This document shows, piece by piece, positions 9,781 to 18,285 of a stretch of DNA of 64,000 nucleotides (positions are counted from its first letter, which is position 1; each line of letters starts with the position of its first letter). The position numbers and the translations under genes were made by a program. This stretch comes from Flavobacterium lindanitolerans. GTDB taxonomy: Bacteria; Bacteroidota; Bacteroidia; Flavobacteriales; Flavobacteriaceae. Location: NCBI RefSeq assembly GCF_002846575.1, contig NZ_PJND01000007.1, forward strand, positions 1,984,001 to 2,048,000, written 5' to 3'. The notes beneath the pieces were generated by a model. The model did no database searches. It was not told the origin of the DNA and saw nothing but the letters and a program-made list of their open reading frames with translations.

Positions 9781-10278
9781 ATGAAAAAAATTCTTTTACT
9801 TTCCGATACTCATGGGCATATAGATGACACGATTTTAAAATATGTCGACCAGGCAGATGAAGTGTGGCATGCGGGAGATATTGGCGACCTGATTGTAACA
9901 GATACTTTAAAAAAACACAAACCGCTACGTGCAGTTTTTGGAAATATTGACGGTGATAAGGCAAGAATGGAATTCCCGTTGAACAACCGGTTCATGTGTG
10001 AAGAGGTAGATGTCTGGATTACGCATATTGGTGGCTATCCCGGAAAATATAGTCCGGCTGTTAAAAGTGAAATTGCTTTAAATCCACCAAAACTTTTCAT
10101 CACAGGACACTCGCACATTCTAAAAGTAATGTTTGATAAAAAATTAAACCTGCTCCATATGAATCCTGGAGCCTGTGGTATTTCCGGTTTCCATCAGGTG
10201 AGAACTATGCTTCGTTTTGTTATTGATGGAGATAAAATTAAAGATTTGGAAGTAATTGAAATAGGGAAGAGGCCATAG
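9781..10278 (+). CDS. YfcE/MJ0936-family metallophosphoesterase
   Basis: The 165-aa protein has the binuclear-metal motifs of calcineurin-like phosphodiesterases in order: LLSDTHGHIDD, HAGDIGD, VFGNIDGDKAR, then ITHIGGYPGK and FITGHSHILK. Length and motif spacing match the YfcE branch, which hydrolyses small phosphodiesters in vitro; the natural substrate is unknown. It is divergent from truA and convergent with the sensor kinase, whose stop codon is 5 bp away. Confidence 0.9.
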   Translation: MKKILLLSDTHGHIDDTILKYVDQADEVWHAGDIGDLIVTDTLKKHKPLRAVFGNIDGDKARMEFPLNNRFMCEEVDVWITHIGGYPGKYSPAVKSEIALNPPKLFITGHSHILKVMFDKKLNLLHMNPGACGISGFHQVRTMLRFVIDGDKIKDLEVIEIGKRP

Positions 10279-10283
10279 AGGAT

Positions 10284-12062
10284 TTATTTCGGAATTTGGA
10301 GTTTGATGTAAATCAAGGTTCCGGCATTAATTTTTGAATTGATGGAAATAGTGCCTTTTAAGTGCTTGATTCTGGATTTGATTTGTGTAAGCCCAAAACC
10401 GTCACTCAATAATTCCTTGCTGGTGTCAAAGCCTTTACCATCGTCTTCAATAGTAAGCAGAAGCTGTTTGTTATTCTCTTCCAGCGTAATATAGGCTTTA
10501 GAAGCTTTACTGTGCTTTATGATATTGTTGAAAAGTTCTGCAGTAATAAAATACACCCGCATTTCAAACTCTTCGTTGTAACGTCTTCCTTGTGGAACAT
10601 AACTCGAATATTCAAATTGAAGTATGGAGTTTGAGTTTTTTTCACAAAGGTCCTGCAAAGCATGAAACAGTCCAAATTTGGCCAATAATGGCGGAATCAG
10701 TTCATGCGATAAATCCCTGACATTATCGTGTGCTTCCTTAAGAATAGCCCGGGTCTTTTGGATTTCTTCAGAATTTTCTGTGGGATTTTTAGCAGCATAG
10801 GCTGAAAGATGGAGTCCGGCAGAAGACAATAATGCACTAATACTATCGTGAAGTATGGTGGCAATATTTTTTCGTTCAATTTCCTGTCCGTCGATGGTTG
10901 CATTGATGATATTTTGCTTAATCTGCCTGTCCAGTTCTATAAATCTGTTTTTTTGTTTCAACTTTAAGTTCTGGTAGAAGAAATAGAACAGGATAGTACT
11001 GAAAGCAAAAAGCGCGATAAAAATCAGGATTATTTTTTGGTTGTTTTTTTGCTTTTCTTCCAGCAGTCGTTGCTTTTCTTTATTCTCGTTTTCGATTTTT
11101 TCAATCTTGTATTTTGTCTCTACATCCGAAATGGCTCGTTTGATATTATCTTCATAAATTGTTTCGTTAACATGAAAATATTTATTCATGTAGTCGATAG
11201 CATTTTTATAGTCGCCCATCATTTCATAACCATATGACAGGTTTAGATATGTATCACTAACATTTTGTGAAATAGTATCGCTAGGGTTGATTTCCAATAT
11301 TTTCAAATATTGTTCGATACCTTTTTTATAATTTTTTTCAACAGTAAGAGAATGGTAGCCAAGATTACTTAAGCTCGTTACAATACGTTCTGTACTTTTG
11401 CTTTTTTCGGCATAAAAAGCACAACTATCAAGATACTTTTTTGCCAACACATAATTTTGTTTATTGGAATAGTAAGTGTAATAATTATTATAACTTGATG
11501 AAAGTCTTGAAAAATCTCCCGACTTTTTCGCGCTTCTCATTATTTTATTCATGTAAAATGTAACACTATCTGAATCTAAATAAAAAAGAGCTTTATAAAG
11601 TCTTTGATAGACGAATAAATCATCACTCAAAAGATTATTTCTTTTTCTTAAATTTAAAGATATTTCATAATATTTTTTTGCTTTTTTATAGTCCCTAATA
11701 GAAGCATAACGATGGCCTATATCTTCCATTATTTTTATTCGGGACTCTACAATATTATGGTCTTCTGCAATTTTAAGGGCCTTGAATAAGGTTTCGAAGG
11801 ATTTTTGATTATCATTAAGCATAAAATAGATGTCAGCCTTTTTGAGGCTGACATCACAATACCTTTTATAATCTTTGTTTTCCAGATAGAGCTTTGACTT
11901 TTGTCTTGAATATTTCAAACCGTTCAGGTAGTCTTTATTCTCAATATAATAGGATAAAGAGTCTGTAGTTTTATTTTGAGCCGTAGCAAATCGGGAAAAT
12001 AAAATGAATAGTAATAGTATTGTCCAAAATGGCAATTTGAAATTAGTCCATTTTAAGGTCAT
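10284..12062 (-). CDS. TPR-containing sensor histidine kinase (HisKA_3 type)
   Basis: The order is: signal peptide (about 1-28, ending FATAQ), a periplasmic run of TPR-like helices (about 35-320), a single membrane helix (about 345-362), a coiled linker, then the HisKA_3 dimerisation helix with the phospho-accepting histidine in ATILHDSISALLSSAG, and an HATPase domain with IEDDGKGFD and GFGLTQIKSRI. This is the NarX/LiaS-like class that pairs with NarL-type regulators, and such a regulator lies just upstream. The start codon overlaps the preceding 104-aa gene by 20 bp, implying translational coupling. The signal sensed by the TPR part is unknown. Confidence 0.93.
   Translation of the reverse strand: MTLKWTNFKLPFWTILLLFILFSRFATAQNKTTDSLSYYIENKDYLNGLKYSRQKSKLYLENKDYKRYCDVSLKKADIYFMLNDNQKSFETLFKALKIAEDHNIVESRIKIMEDIGHRYASIRDYKKAKKYYEISLNLRKRNNLLSDDLFVYQRLYKALFYLDSDSVTFYMNKIMRSAKKSGDFSRLSSSYNNYYTYYSNKQNYVLAKKYLDSCAFYAEKSKSTERIVTSLSNLGYHSLTVEKNYKKGIEQYLKILEINPSDTISQNVSDTYLNLSYGYEMMGDYKNAIDYMNKYFHVNETIYEDNIKRAISDVETKYKIEKIENENKEKQRLLEEKQKNNQKIILIFIALFAFSTILFYFFYQNLKLKQKNRFIELDRQIKQNIINATIDGQEIERKNIATILHDSISALLSSAGLHLSAYAAKNPTENSEEIQKTRAILKEAHDNVRDLSHELIPPLLAKFGLFHALQDLCEKNSNSILQFEYSSYVPQGRRYNEEFEMRVYFITAELFNNIIKHSKASKAYITLEENNKQLLLTIEDDGKGFDTSKELLSDGFGLTQIKSRIKHLKGTISINSKINAGTLIYIKLQIPK
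11829..11855. repeat. perfect inverted repeat inside the kinase coding sequence
   Basis: GATGTCAGCCT and AGGCTGACATC form 11-bp perfect arms around a 5-base loop. It codes for the segment DVSLKKADI of the TPR region. A near copy lies at 13309-13333, in the remnant of a duplicated kinase gene. Confidence 0.85.
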
Positions 12063-12357
12063 CTATTCTCAATCTTGGTTTTTTTGTTACAGGGTCTCCA
12101 TCACCAATTCCACCACTATTTCCATCAGGAAGTTCAAAATCTACATTGATAACATTCTCTATACAAGAAAAGTATTCGTAGTATTCTACAAACTCAGTCG
12201 ATGGGTCTTTCTCGTACGGTTTTAAAGTAACGGCAATAATATTAACGTCATAAGGGTCTACAAAGGTGGTGTACTCGCAATTGATGGGGATTTGAAAAGC
12301 TACTCTAAAAGTATCATCTTCTTTTCCGATACTGTAGTTTTTTAAGAATAATGACAT
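12043..12357 (-). CDS. conserved small protein of unknown function, copy 1 (kinase operon)
   Basis: A 104-aa soluble protein without signal peptide or membrane segment; I do not recognise the family. It is acidic and ends in a basic KKPRLRIDDLK tail. It lies between the response regulator (17 bp upstream) and the sensor kinase (20-bp overlap), so it belongs to the two-component operon and may act in its signalling. A paralogue at 13376-13687 shares MSLFLKNY, NCEY-TFVDPY, LKPYEKDPS and KPRLRIDD, with roughly two thirds similar residues by eye. Retention of the small gene in both copies of a duplicated operon suggests it has a job of its own. Confidence 0.75.
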   Translation of the reverse strand: MSLFLKNYSIGKEDDTFRVAFQIPINCEYTTFVDPYDVNIIAVTLKPYEKDPSTEFVEYYEYFSCIENVINVDFELPDGNSGGIGDGDPVTKKPRLRIDDLKMD

Positions 12358-12374
12358 AGTTTCTGATTTATAGA

Positions 12375-13034
12375 TTAATTAATTAAGTTATGTTTTAAGG
12401 CGTATTTGACCAATCCGATGGTTGTTTTTACATTAAGTTTTTTGATTAGGTTCTTGCGGTGGGTTTCTACAGTATTGGTACTGATATTCAGCTCTTCGCT
12501 AATTTGCGTTCCGCTGTATTCCATTGTGATGAGTTTGAGTACTTCCAGTTCTCTTTCCGTAATTGAGGAAAGCGGCATGGCTTCATTAATGTAACTCTGT
12601 TGTGGTATTTTGGAAAATGATTCAAAAATCCGGTCGCGTATGGATTGTGAAAAATATTCTTCTCCATTTGCGACTACATTGATGGCCTCAATAATATTTT
12701 CACCGGCGCTTTGCTTGCTAAGATATCCGTTAGCACCTAGTTTTAGTACTTCTTTTATGATTTTTACATCATCATAGCTGGAAAGTATGATAACCTTACA
12801 ACTAAAACCTTTTGTGGCGAATTCACGAAGCACCTCAATACCGTCTTTTATGGGCATATTAATATCCATGACAAGGACATCGGATTTACTTTTTTCGACA
12901 TCTTCGACCAGATTTTCGCCGTTTAGCGAGTATCCGGCGACTTCAAACTTAGGGTTGGTCTTCAGCATTGAAAGCATGCCGTCAATGAGAACCTGGTGAT
13001 CGTCAGCGAGATATATTCTAATTTTTGTGTCCAT
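12375..13034 (-). CDS. NarL/FixJ-family response regulator
   Basis: A 219-aa DNA-binding regulator. The receiver domain (about 1-120) has the acidic pair in YLADDHQVL, the phospho-acceptor in VLVMDINMP and a serine in IILSSYDD. A C-terminal LuxR-type helix-turn-helix (about 150-212) carries ITERELEVLKLI and ISTNTVETHRKNLIKKLNV. It is first in the operon with the 104-aa protein and the HisKA_3 kinase, its likely phosphodonor. A truncated duplicate of the gene lies about 0.7 kb upstream. Confidence 0.95.
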   Translation of the reverse strand: MDTKIRIYLADDHQVLIDGMLSMLKTNPKFEVAGYSLNGENLVEDVEKSKSDVLVMDINMPIKDGIEVLREFATKGFSCKVIILSSYDDVKIIKEVLKLGANGYLSKQSAGENIIEAINVVANGEEYFSQSIRDRIFESFSKIPQQSYINEAMPLSSITERELEVLKLITMEYSGTQISEELNISTNTVETHRKNLIKKLNVKTTIGLVKYALKHNLIN

Positions 13035-13055
13035 TTATGGGGTAATTGGCTTAAC

Positions 13056-13089
13056 CAAATTTAACTTTTTTTTTGAAGTAATAACACAA
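13056..13089 (-). promoter_or_regulatory. candidate promoter of the two-component operon
   Basis: On the minus strand TAAATTTG (13056-13063) matches TAnnTTTG, and TTG lies 23 bp further upstream (13087-13089). The same pair is present before the paralogous small gene with a 20-bp gap. A conserved 68-bp block covers the upstream half. Confidence 0.45.
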
Positions 13090-13142
13090 CAAATTAATTT
13101 AACCTTGCGAAATGCGATAAAAATCGATGAACTACAAAAAAA
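13075..13142. repeat. 68-bp direct repeat, copy 1 (operon upstream region)
   Basis: The block from GAAGTAATAACACAAC to GAACTACAAAAAAA is repeated at 13857-13924 with a single difference over 68 bases. It lies in the same position, just upstream of a TAAATTTG promoter, in both copies. Confidence 0.9.
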
Positions 13143-13289
13143 TAATTCAAATTGTTCAACGTATGCAAAGTTCCAGACGTTATTGGCTTTTTAGGGAGGC
13201 CGTAATTTTAGATCAGGTTATTTTTTGGGATATAATATCTTAATTGTTAGTTAAGAATAAGTTTGAATAACTTTAAATAATTTTGGTTT

Positions 13290-13392
13290 TTATCTACGTA
13301 TAAAATATATGTCAGCCTCAAAAAGACTGACATAATATTATCTTTTTGGATAGAACTTAATTTTTTTAGAATACTTTAATATTTAATGTCAT
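13290..13392 (-). pseudogene. remnant of a duplicated sensor kinase gene
   Basis: On the minus strand, the ATG overlapping the end of the second small gene opens a frame MTLNIKVF followed by a stop, matching the real kinase start MTLKWTNFK. Further on, VSLFEADIYF followed by a stop aligns with VSLKKADIYF of the kinase TPR region. The hairpin at 13308-13334 is the copy of the kinase's internal inverted repeat and may now end transcription of the small gene. About 1.6 kb of the kinase is missing. The rest of 13035-13289 is AT-rich with no further gene seen. Confidence 0.6.
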
Positions 13393-13687
13393 CTATTCTA
13401 AGTCTTGGCTTCCTACGCCATTTTGGGACTGGACCAGAATTTTTAGCTTCCAGATCAGGTATTTCAAAATCAACTGTGATGAAATCATTAATTGTACTGA
13501 AATATTCTACATATTCTACAAAATTAGAAGACGGGTCTTTTTCATAGGGTTTTAGCTGGATATTAATGACATTAGTTTCATAAGGATCTACAAAAGTACT
13601 ATACTCGCAATTGTCTGGAATTTTAAAAGTTACTTTGAAATTCGTGGTTTCTTCTTTAATACCATAATTTTTTAAAAATAGAGACAT
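13376..13687 (-). CDS. conserved small protein of unknown function, copy 2
   Basis: A 103-aa paralogue of the 104-aa protein in the adjacent kinase operon, with conserved start MSLFLKNY, core NCEYSTFVDPY, LKPYEKDPSSNFVEY and end RRKPRLRIDDIK. The middle region differs and has lost the glycine-rich stretch of copy 1. The flanking regulator and kinase copies have decayed to short remnants, yet this frame is intact and keeps its own promoter-like elements and 68-bp upstream block, so it is probably expressed. Function unknown. Confidence 0.72.
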   Translation of the reverse strand: MSLFLKNYGIKEETTNFKVTFKIPDNCEYSTFVDPYETNVINIQLKPYEKDPSSNFVEYVEYFSTINDFITVDFEIPDLEAKNSGPVPKWRRKPRLRIDDIKY

Positions 13688-13699
13688 AATTTCTGATTT

Positions 13700-13819
13700 A
13701 TAGGTTATTAATTAAGTATGTTTAAAGGAAAATATTACCTGATCTTTTTAGATTGATATTCAGTTTTTTTGTTAATGAAAATTTCATAATCGTGAATATA
13801 TTAGTTCTTCTGTATCCAT
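13700..13819 (-). pseudogene. remnant of a duplicated response regulator gene
   Basis: On the minus strand an ATG at 13819 gives MDTEELIYSRL and a stop, aligning with the real regulator start MDTKIRIYLA. The other end (AAACATACTTAATTAATAA) matches the regulator's 3' end, which codes KHNLIN. About 540 bp of the interior is gone, so the remnant now works as a leader of the second small gene. Confidence 0.6.
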
Positions 13820-13840
13820 TTTATGGCAAAATAGGTCTAT

Positions 13841-13871
13841 CAAATTTAAATTTTTTGAAGTAATACCACAA
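13841..13871 (-). promoter_or_regulatory. candidate promoter of the second small gene
   Basis: On the minus strand TAAATTTG (13841-13848) follows TTG (13869-13871) with a 20-bp gap, which is close to the Bacteroidetes optimum and better than in copy 1. Confidence 0.45.
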
Positions 13872-13924
13872 CAAATTAATTTAACCTTGCGAAATGCGAT
13901 AAAAATCGATGAACTACAAAAAAA
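13857..13924. repeat. 68-bp direct repeat, copy 2
   Basis: Differs from copy 1 at one base (ACCACAAC for AACACAAC). Its outer end abuts the terminator of the DUF4293 gene, which marks one edge of the ancestral duplication. Confidence 0.9.
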
Positions 13925-13946
13925 GCCCGAACAAAGTTCGGGCTTT
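13922..13946 (-). terminator. terminator of the DUF4293 gene
   Basis: AAAGCCCGAAC / GTTCGGGCTTT form an 11-bp stem with a 3-base loop; on the minus strand a T run follows. Confidence 0.85.
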
Positions 13947-13978
13947 CTCACGCACTAAATAAAACTAAGTTTATAGGT

Positions 13979-14389
13979 TTATCTCAATCGGTCCACAGAT
14001 TTTACGAGATCTTCATCCTTTTTTATGGCTTTGTTTGCAAGCACTAGAAAAACGATAGAAAAAATAGGTAGAAACATCCCAATACCCTTCTCAGAGGTCG
14101 CCACCTCTCCGGATACGCTTAGTGAATGATATACAAATAATCCTAATAAAATTAAATTTAATATGATATTCAATCTGCCAAGGACAAATTGCAATTGTCT
14201 ATTCTTAAACAAAAAAATGGCAATCAGTGAAAGAGCAGCACTTAATCCAAACAAAATCATATCCACAAGATGGTCTGCCGCAAAAGTTTTTATACCGGTT
14301 GAAGAAGTTTCCAACGGAAAAACAAAAGGTAGTATACCCATAATAATAAAGGCAATCAGTAGATAGATGGTCTGGATTCTCTGAATCAT
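13979..14389 (-). CDS. DUF4293-family membrane protein
   Basis: The 136-aa protein has four predicted membrane helices (about 6-24, 40-62, 70-90, 100-122). The opening MIQRIQTIYLLIAFIIMGIL and overall plan match DUF4293 proteins, known only from Bacteroidetes and frequently encoded head-to-head with rho, as here. No function is established. The C-terminus is charged and probably cytoplasmic. Confidence 0.8.
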   Translation of the reverse strand: MIQRIQTIYLLIAFIIMGILPFVFPLETSSTGIKTFAADHLVDMILFGLSAALSLIAIFLFKNRQLQFVLGRLNIILNLILLGLFVYHSLSVSGEVATSEKGIGMFLPIFSIVFLVLANKAIKKDEDLVKSVDRLR

Positions 14390-14575
14390 TTATTTGTTGA
14401 TTTGTCCCACAAAAATATATTTTCTTTTTCATAAATACTATTGCATGATTAAAATTTATTCGTATTATTGCATAAGAAATCCGTAAGCACTTCATTTAGC
14501 GGATTATCCATTTTCAAAAAAAATAGAATCACATCTACTCTTTCAAAGATTCCAACAATTAATTCAAAAACATTC

Positions 14576-16402
14576 ATGTTTGATATTTCTGTATTAAAAG
14601 AAATGAAGCTGTCTGAGCTTCAGGATATTGCTAAAGCAACTAAAAAAATAAAGATTAACGGAGTAAAAAAAGAAGCCCTGATTTATCAAATTTTGGATTA
14701 TCAGGCAGCAAATCCTGAAGTTATTCCTGCTCCGGCCGCTGAAACTGAAGCCAAACCTAAAAGGGCAAGGATAATCCCGGAGAAAAAACCTAAAGTTGCT
14801 GTAGAAAATACAAATACCCTTTTTTCTGAACCGGAACCAACAGCTGTAAGCGAACAGCCAATCCAGGAAAAAAAGAAACCCGCTGCAAAACAACCCGTAA
14901 ATCCTGCTAAAACGGCAGAAACCAAAAGCCCGGATGCAGTTGCAGCACCAACACAAAAAGATAAAAAGCAACGATTCAATAAAAATAATTTCGAGAAACC
15001 TCAGGCTGCCAAAGAAGAAACAGCAGAAAAAAATACAAATGAGGTAGTGGCTCCACAACCGGTTGAAGTAGAATCGGTTTCTTCTCAAAAAGGGTTAGAA
15101 AAAACGGCTAAACAACAGCAGCCACAGCAAAATCAGAAGCAGAACCCAAACCAAAAACAGAATCAAAATCAAAACGGTAACGGAAACCAAAATCCGAATC
15201 AAAACCAAAACCAAAACAATAATCCCAACGCAACCCCGAATTTCAAGAACAATAAAAAGGCCAATTTCAGAGATGCTGATTTTGAATTTGACGGTATAAT
15301 TGAAAGTGAGGGTGTTTTAGAAATGATGCCTGACGGTTATGGATTCTTGCGTTCTTCTGATTATAACTATTTAGCATCTCCTGACGATATTTATCTTTCT
15401 ACATCTCAAATACGACTATTCGGATTAAAGACCGGTGACACTGTAAAAGGAGTTGTACGTCCGCCAAAAGAAGGGGAGAAATATTTTCCTTTGGTAAGAG
15501 TATTAAAAATTAACGGACATGACCCGCAGGTTGTGAGAGACCGTGTTTCTTTTGAACACCTGACGCCACTTTTTCCAGATGAAAAATTTAATCTGGCCGG
15601 AAAACAAAGCTCTATTTCTACAAGAATTATCGACTTGTTCTCTCCAATAGGAAAAGGACAAAGAGGAATGATTGTGGCACAGCCAAAAACAGGTAAAACG
15701 ATGCTTTTAAAAGATATCGCCAATACCATAGCAGCAAACCATCCGGAAGTATATCTTATTGTTTTGCTTATTGATGAAAGACCTGAAGAGGTAACAGACA
15801 TGCAGCGAAGCGTTAGGGGAGAAGTAATTGCCTCAACTTTTGATGAACCTGCAGACAGACACGTAAAAGTAGCCAACATTGTTTTGGAAAAAGCAAAAAG
15901 ATTGGTAGAATGCGGTCACGACGTGGTTATCCTTCTGGATTCAATTACCCGTTTGGCAAGAGCTTACAATACAGTTCAGCCCGCATCAGGAAAAGTATTG
16001 AGTGGTGGTGTGGATGCGAATGCCTTGCAAAAACCAAAACGTTTCTTTGGAGCGGCAAGAAATATTGAAAATGGCGGTTCTTTGAGTATTATCGCAACTG
16101 CCCTGACAGAAACAGGTTCTAAAATGGATGAGGTTATTTTTGAAGAATTTAAAGGAACCGGAAACATGGAATTGCAGTTGGACAGAAAGATTGCCAACAA
16201 GCGTATTTTCCCGGCTATCGACCTTACTTCATCAAGTACCCGAAGAGACGACTTACTTTTAGACGAAGGAACGATACAAAGAATGTGGATTATGAGAAAA
16301 TACCTGTCTGATATGAATCCGGTTGAAGCCATGGACTTTATTAATGACCGTTTCAAGAAGACCAGAAATAATGAGGAATTCCTGATTTCTATGAACGACT
16401 AA
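14576..16402 (+). CDS. rho: transcription termination factor Rho with a Q/N-rich insert
   Basis: The RNA-dependent ATPase that ends transcription. The start is taken at [20 protein letters not shown], the usual Rho N-terminal helix, giving 608 aa; an upstream in-frame ATG would add 36 atypical residues. After the Rho_N domain (about 1-45) comes a disordered K/E/P-rich, then Q/N-rich linker (about 50-235), then the RNA-binding cold-shock domain ([20 protein letters not shown]), Walker [11 protein letters not shown] and Walker [18 protein letters not shown]. coli Rho is 419 aa; long disordered inserts are a Bacteroidetes trait. Head-to-head with DUF4293. Confidence 0.97.
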   Translation: MFDISVLKEMKLSELQDIAKATKKIKINGVKKEALIYQILDYQAANPEVIPAPAAETEAKPKRARIIPEKKPKVAVENTNTLFSEPEPTAVSEQPIQEKKKPAAKQPVNPAKTAETKSPDAVAAPTQKDKKQRFNKNNFEKPQAAKEETAEKNTNEVVAPQPVEVESVSSQKGLEKTAKQQQPQQNQKQNPNQKQNQNQNGNGNQNPNQNQNQNNNPNATPNFKNNKKANFRDADFEFDGIIESEGVLEMMPDGYGFLRSSDYNYLASPDDIYLSTSQIRLFGLKTGDTVKGVVRPPKEGEKYFPLVRVLKINGHDPQVVRDRVSFEHLTPLFPDEKFNLAGKQSSISTRIIDLFSPIGKGQRGMIVAQPKTGKTMLLKDIANTIAANHPEVYLIVLLIDERPEEVTDMQRSVRGEVIASTFDEPADRHVKVANIVLEKAKRLVECGHDVVILLDSITRLARAYNTVQPASGKVLSGGVDANALQKPKRFFGAARNIENGGSLSIIATALTETGSKMDEVIFEEFKGTGNMELQLDRKIANKRIFPAIDLTSSSTRRDDLLLDEGTIQRMWIMRKYLSDMNPVEAMDFINDRFKKTRNNEEFLISMND

Positions 16403-16420
16403 TCAAACAGAAATAAAAAA

Positions 16421-16457
16421 AACTCCAATTACTATTACTGAAATTGGAGTTTTTTTA
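16421..16457. terminator. bidirectional terminator after rho
   Basis: AACTCCAATT / AATTGGAGTT (16421-16430 and 16442-16451) with A and T runs on the two flanks, between convergent rho and a methyltransferase gene. Confidence 0.85.
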
Positions 16458-16461
16458 TGCC

Positions 16462-17256
16462 TTATTTTTTTGTTGCAACAATAGAATAGACCATCGGAAT
16501 TTTATTACCCAGATGCATTATACGGTACTTCCCAGGTTCGAATTCTTCGGTTTTATTAAAGCAATCATAGGGCGAATAGTCATATTCATTAAAAGAATTC
16601 AATTCCAGACCATTTATGATAAGGCTGTTAAGGATTTCGCTGGTAGCGTGATTCCAGCTTACTGTTTTTAAAGAAACGGGTGCCTCTTTATCTGCGTAGG
16701 TGCCGTTTCCGGTCTCAATAATAGGAGCATCCTTGAAATAATTATAACCGATTCCTTCAAAGTTATCATCGAACATCCAGACAACCGGATGAAAATCTGC
16801 CATGATAAATTTACCGCCGGGTTTTAAAAATCGTTGGATAACCTTTGCCCATTTATCCAAATCAGGCAACCAGCCAATTGTTCCGTAACTGGTAAATACA
16901 ATATCAAATTCTTCGTTAAGATGTTCCGGCAGGCTATATACATCACAATTAATAAAATGGGTATCAAGGTTTAATTGCTGTGCCGTTTCACGTGCCTTAT
17001 CGATTGCTTTATCAGACAGGTCGACTCCGGTAGTTTTTGCCCCCAGTCGGGACAACGACATCGTATCCTGCCCGAAATGACATTGCAGGTGAAGTATTTT
17101 TTTGCCACTGATGTCACCAAGCAAATCCAATTCAATTGGTTTTAGCGTATTGTTTCCTTCCAAAAAACCTTTCTGGTCATAAAATTCAGAATCTACATGG
17201 ACTTCCGTCTTTTTGTTCCAGGTTTCCCGGTTTATTTCTAAGTAATTATCTTCCAT
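16462..17256 (-). CDS. class I SAM-dependent methyltransferase
   Basis: A cytoplasmic methyltransferase of 264 aa. The SAM fold begins at KKILHLQCHFGQDTMSLSRLG (motif I) and GVDLSDKAI (acidic end of strand 2), with FDIVFTSYGTIGWLPDL and LKPGGKFIMADFHPVVWMF as later strands. The start at MEDNYLEINRETWNKKTEVH is preferred over an ATG six codons upstream because the homologous region begins there. The substrate is not recognisable; this branch is usually annotated only as a generic methyltransferase. Confidence 0.85.
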   Translation of the reverse strand: MEDNYLEINRETWNKKTEVHVDSEFYDQKGFLEGNNTLKPIELDLLGDISGKKILHLQCHFGQDTMSLSRLGAKTTGVDLSDKAIDKARETAQQLNLDTHFINCDVYSLPEHLNEEFDIVFTSYGTIGWLPDLDKWAKVIQRFLKPGGKFIMADFHPVVWMFDDNFEGIGYNYFKDAPIIETGNGTYADKEAPVSLKTVSWNHATSEILNSLIINGLELNSFNEYDYSPYDCFNKTEEFEPGKYRIMHLGNKIPMVYSIVATKK

Positions 17257-17432
17257 TGTTTTATATGTTAGCAATAAATTTAGTGACGTTACCCGTATGG
17301 ATTATATTCCTCTCATTTTGCAACGTTGTGTAAAACTACAGATAAAAATCATACAATTATGAAATTGGTATACTGAGATTGAATTGCTATATGTTTATGG
17401 AACAAACACTACTGCTACTGATTTTTTACGGA

Positions 17433-18203
17433 TTATAATTTTTCATACCAATCCAAAATATCGTCTGCCACTTTTTCCCAGCCCGGTTCGCCGGCTATAA
17501 AATGACTTTTACCATCATAGATTTTCAAATCGACTCTACTGTTTTTGTCTTTGTATTTTCCGGCAATGGTTGTGGTCAAAGAGGCGGGAAAAATATGGTC
17601 GTTTCCGCCACCAATAAATAAAAGTGGCGTATGGGCTTTTTTGAAATTGATATTAGAATAGGAGTCCAAAACCAACTGTCTGCTTACTGCATAACTTTCA
17701 GGAACAGCATATAGGTCAAACATTTTTTCTTTTTCTTTCTCTGGCAAAGTATTGAAAAAGGCATAATCATACCATTTGCGGGAGCCCATAAAATTTTTCT
17801 TTCCTGAAAAAAATCCAAAAGCAGGCAAAGCGGTTTTTAATGTTTGGAATGGAGGAAATACGTTTTTAGGAGGAGCACCATCAATGCTAACGGCTGCCGC
17901 TACTTTATTTAGGTCCGTTAATTTTAGTACAGCCATTCCTGCCATAGAATGTCCAATTACCAACGGTTTTTCAGGTAATGAATCAATCAGTTTGACAATA
18001 TTATCTACCACTGCCTTGAAATTGGTTTTTACCAAATCAGGGTGTTCCGTTTTTCTCAATTCAGCAGGATTGCCTTCATGTCCAGGATTAACAGGAGTAT
18101 GGACTGTGTAACCTTTTTGTTCATAATAGTTTTTCCAGGCTGTCCAGGTCTGGTTGTTTACGAAATTTCCGTGTATGAGCACGATTGTTTTTGACTTATT
18201 CAT
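17433..18203 (-). CDS. alpha/beta-hydrolase
   Basis: The 256-aa protein has the canonical fold order: IVLIHGNFVNNQTW (oxyanion region), the nucleophile serine in VIGHSMAGMAVL, an acidic residue in FIGGGNDHIFP and the catalytic histidine in DGKSHFIAGEPGW. The nucleophile elbow is GHSMA rather than the commonest GxSxG, which is tolerated in the broad AB_hydrolase_6 group. A signal peptide is absent. It lies 82 bp downstream of a Crp-like regulator on the same strand and may be its target. Substrate unknown (ester or similar). Confidence 0.85.
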   Translation of the reverse strand: MNKSKTIVLIHGNFVNNQTWTAWKNYYEQKGYTVHTPVNPGHEGNPAELRKTEHPDLVKTNFKAVVDNIVKLIDSLPEKPLVIGHSMAGMAVLKLTDLNKVAAAVSIDGAPPKNVFPPFQTLKTALPAFGFFSGKKNFMGSRKWYDYAFFNTLPEKEKEKMFDLYAVPESYAVSRQLVLDSYSNINFKKAHTPLLFIGGGNDHIFPASLTTTIAGKYKDKNSRVDLKIYDGKSHFIAGEPGWEKVADDILDWYEKL

Positions 18204-18285
18204 AATTTGATTATTTAGTTGTTAATGATGAAGCAAAGTTCCATCATTGCTATGCCAAAAACTTTAACCCGGGTTAAAATCGTAA

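Noticed and set aside
13308..13334. Mobile palindromic element inserted in the intergenic region
   Set aside because: Similarity to the kinase gene continues beyond the hairpin (TATTTTAT and the encoded ADIYF), so it is better explained as a kinase remnant from the operon duplication.
14468..14575. N-terminal extension of Rho from an upstream ATG
   Set aside because: The extra 36 residues are unlike Rho N-termini, and the family start [10 protein letters not shown] lies at 14576.
14594..15088. Long minus-strand frame opposite the rho insert
   Set aside because: It is an artefact of the K/E/Q/N-rich rho coding sequence and gives an F/S/C-rich product without any domain.
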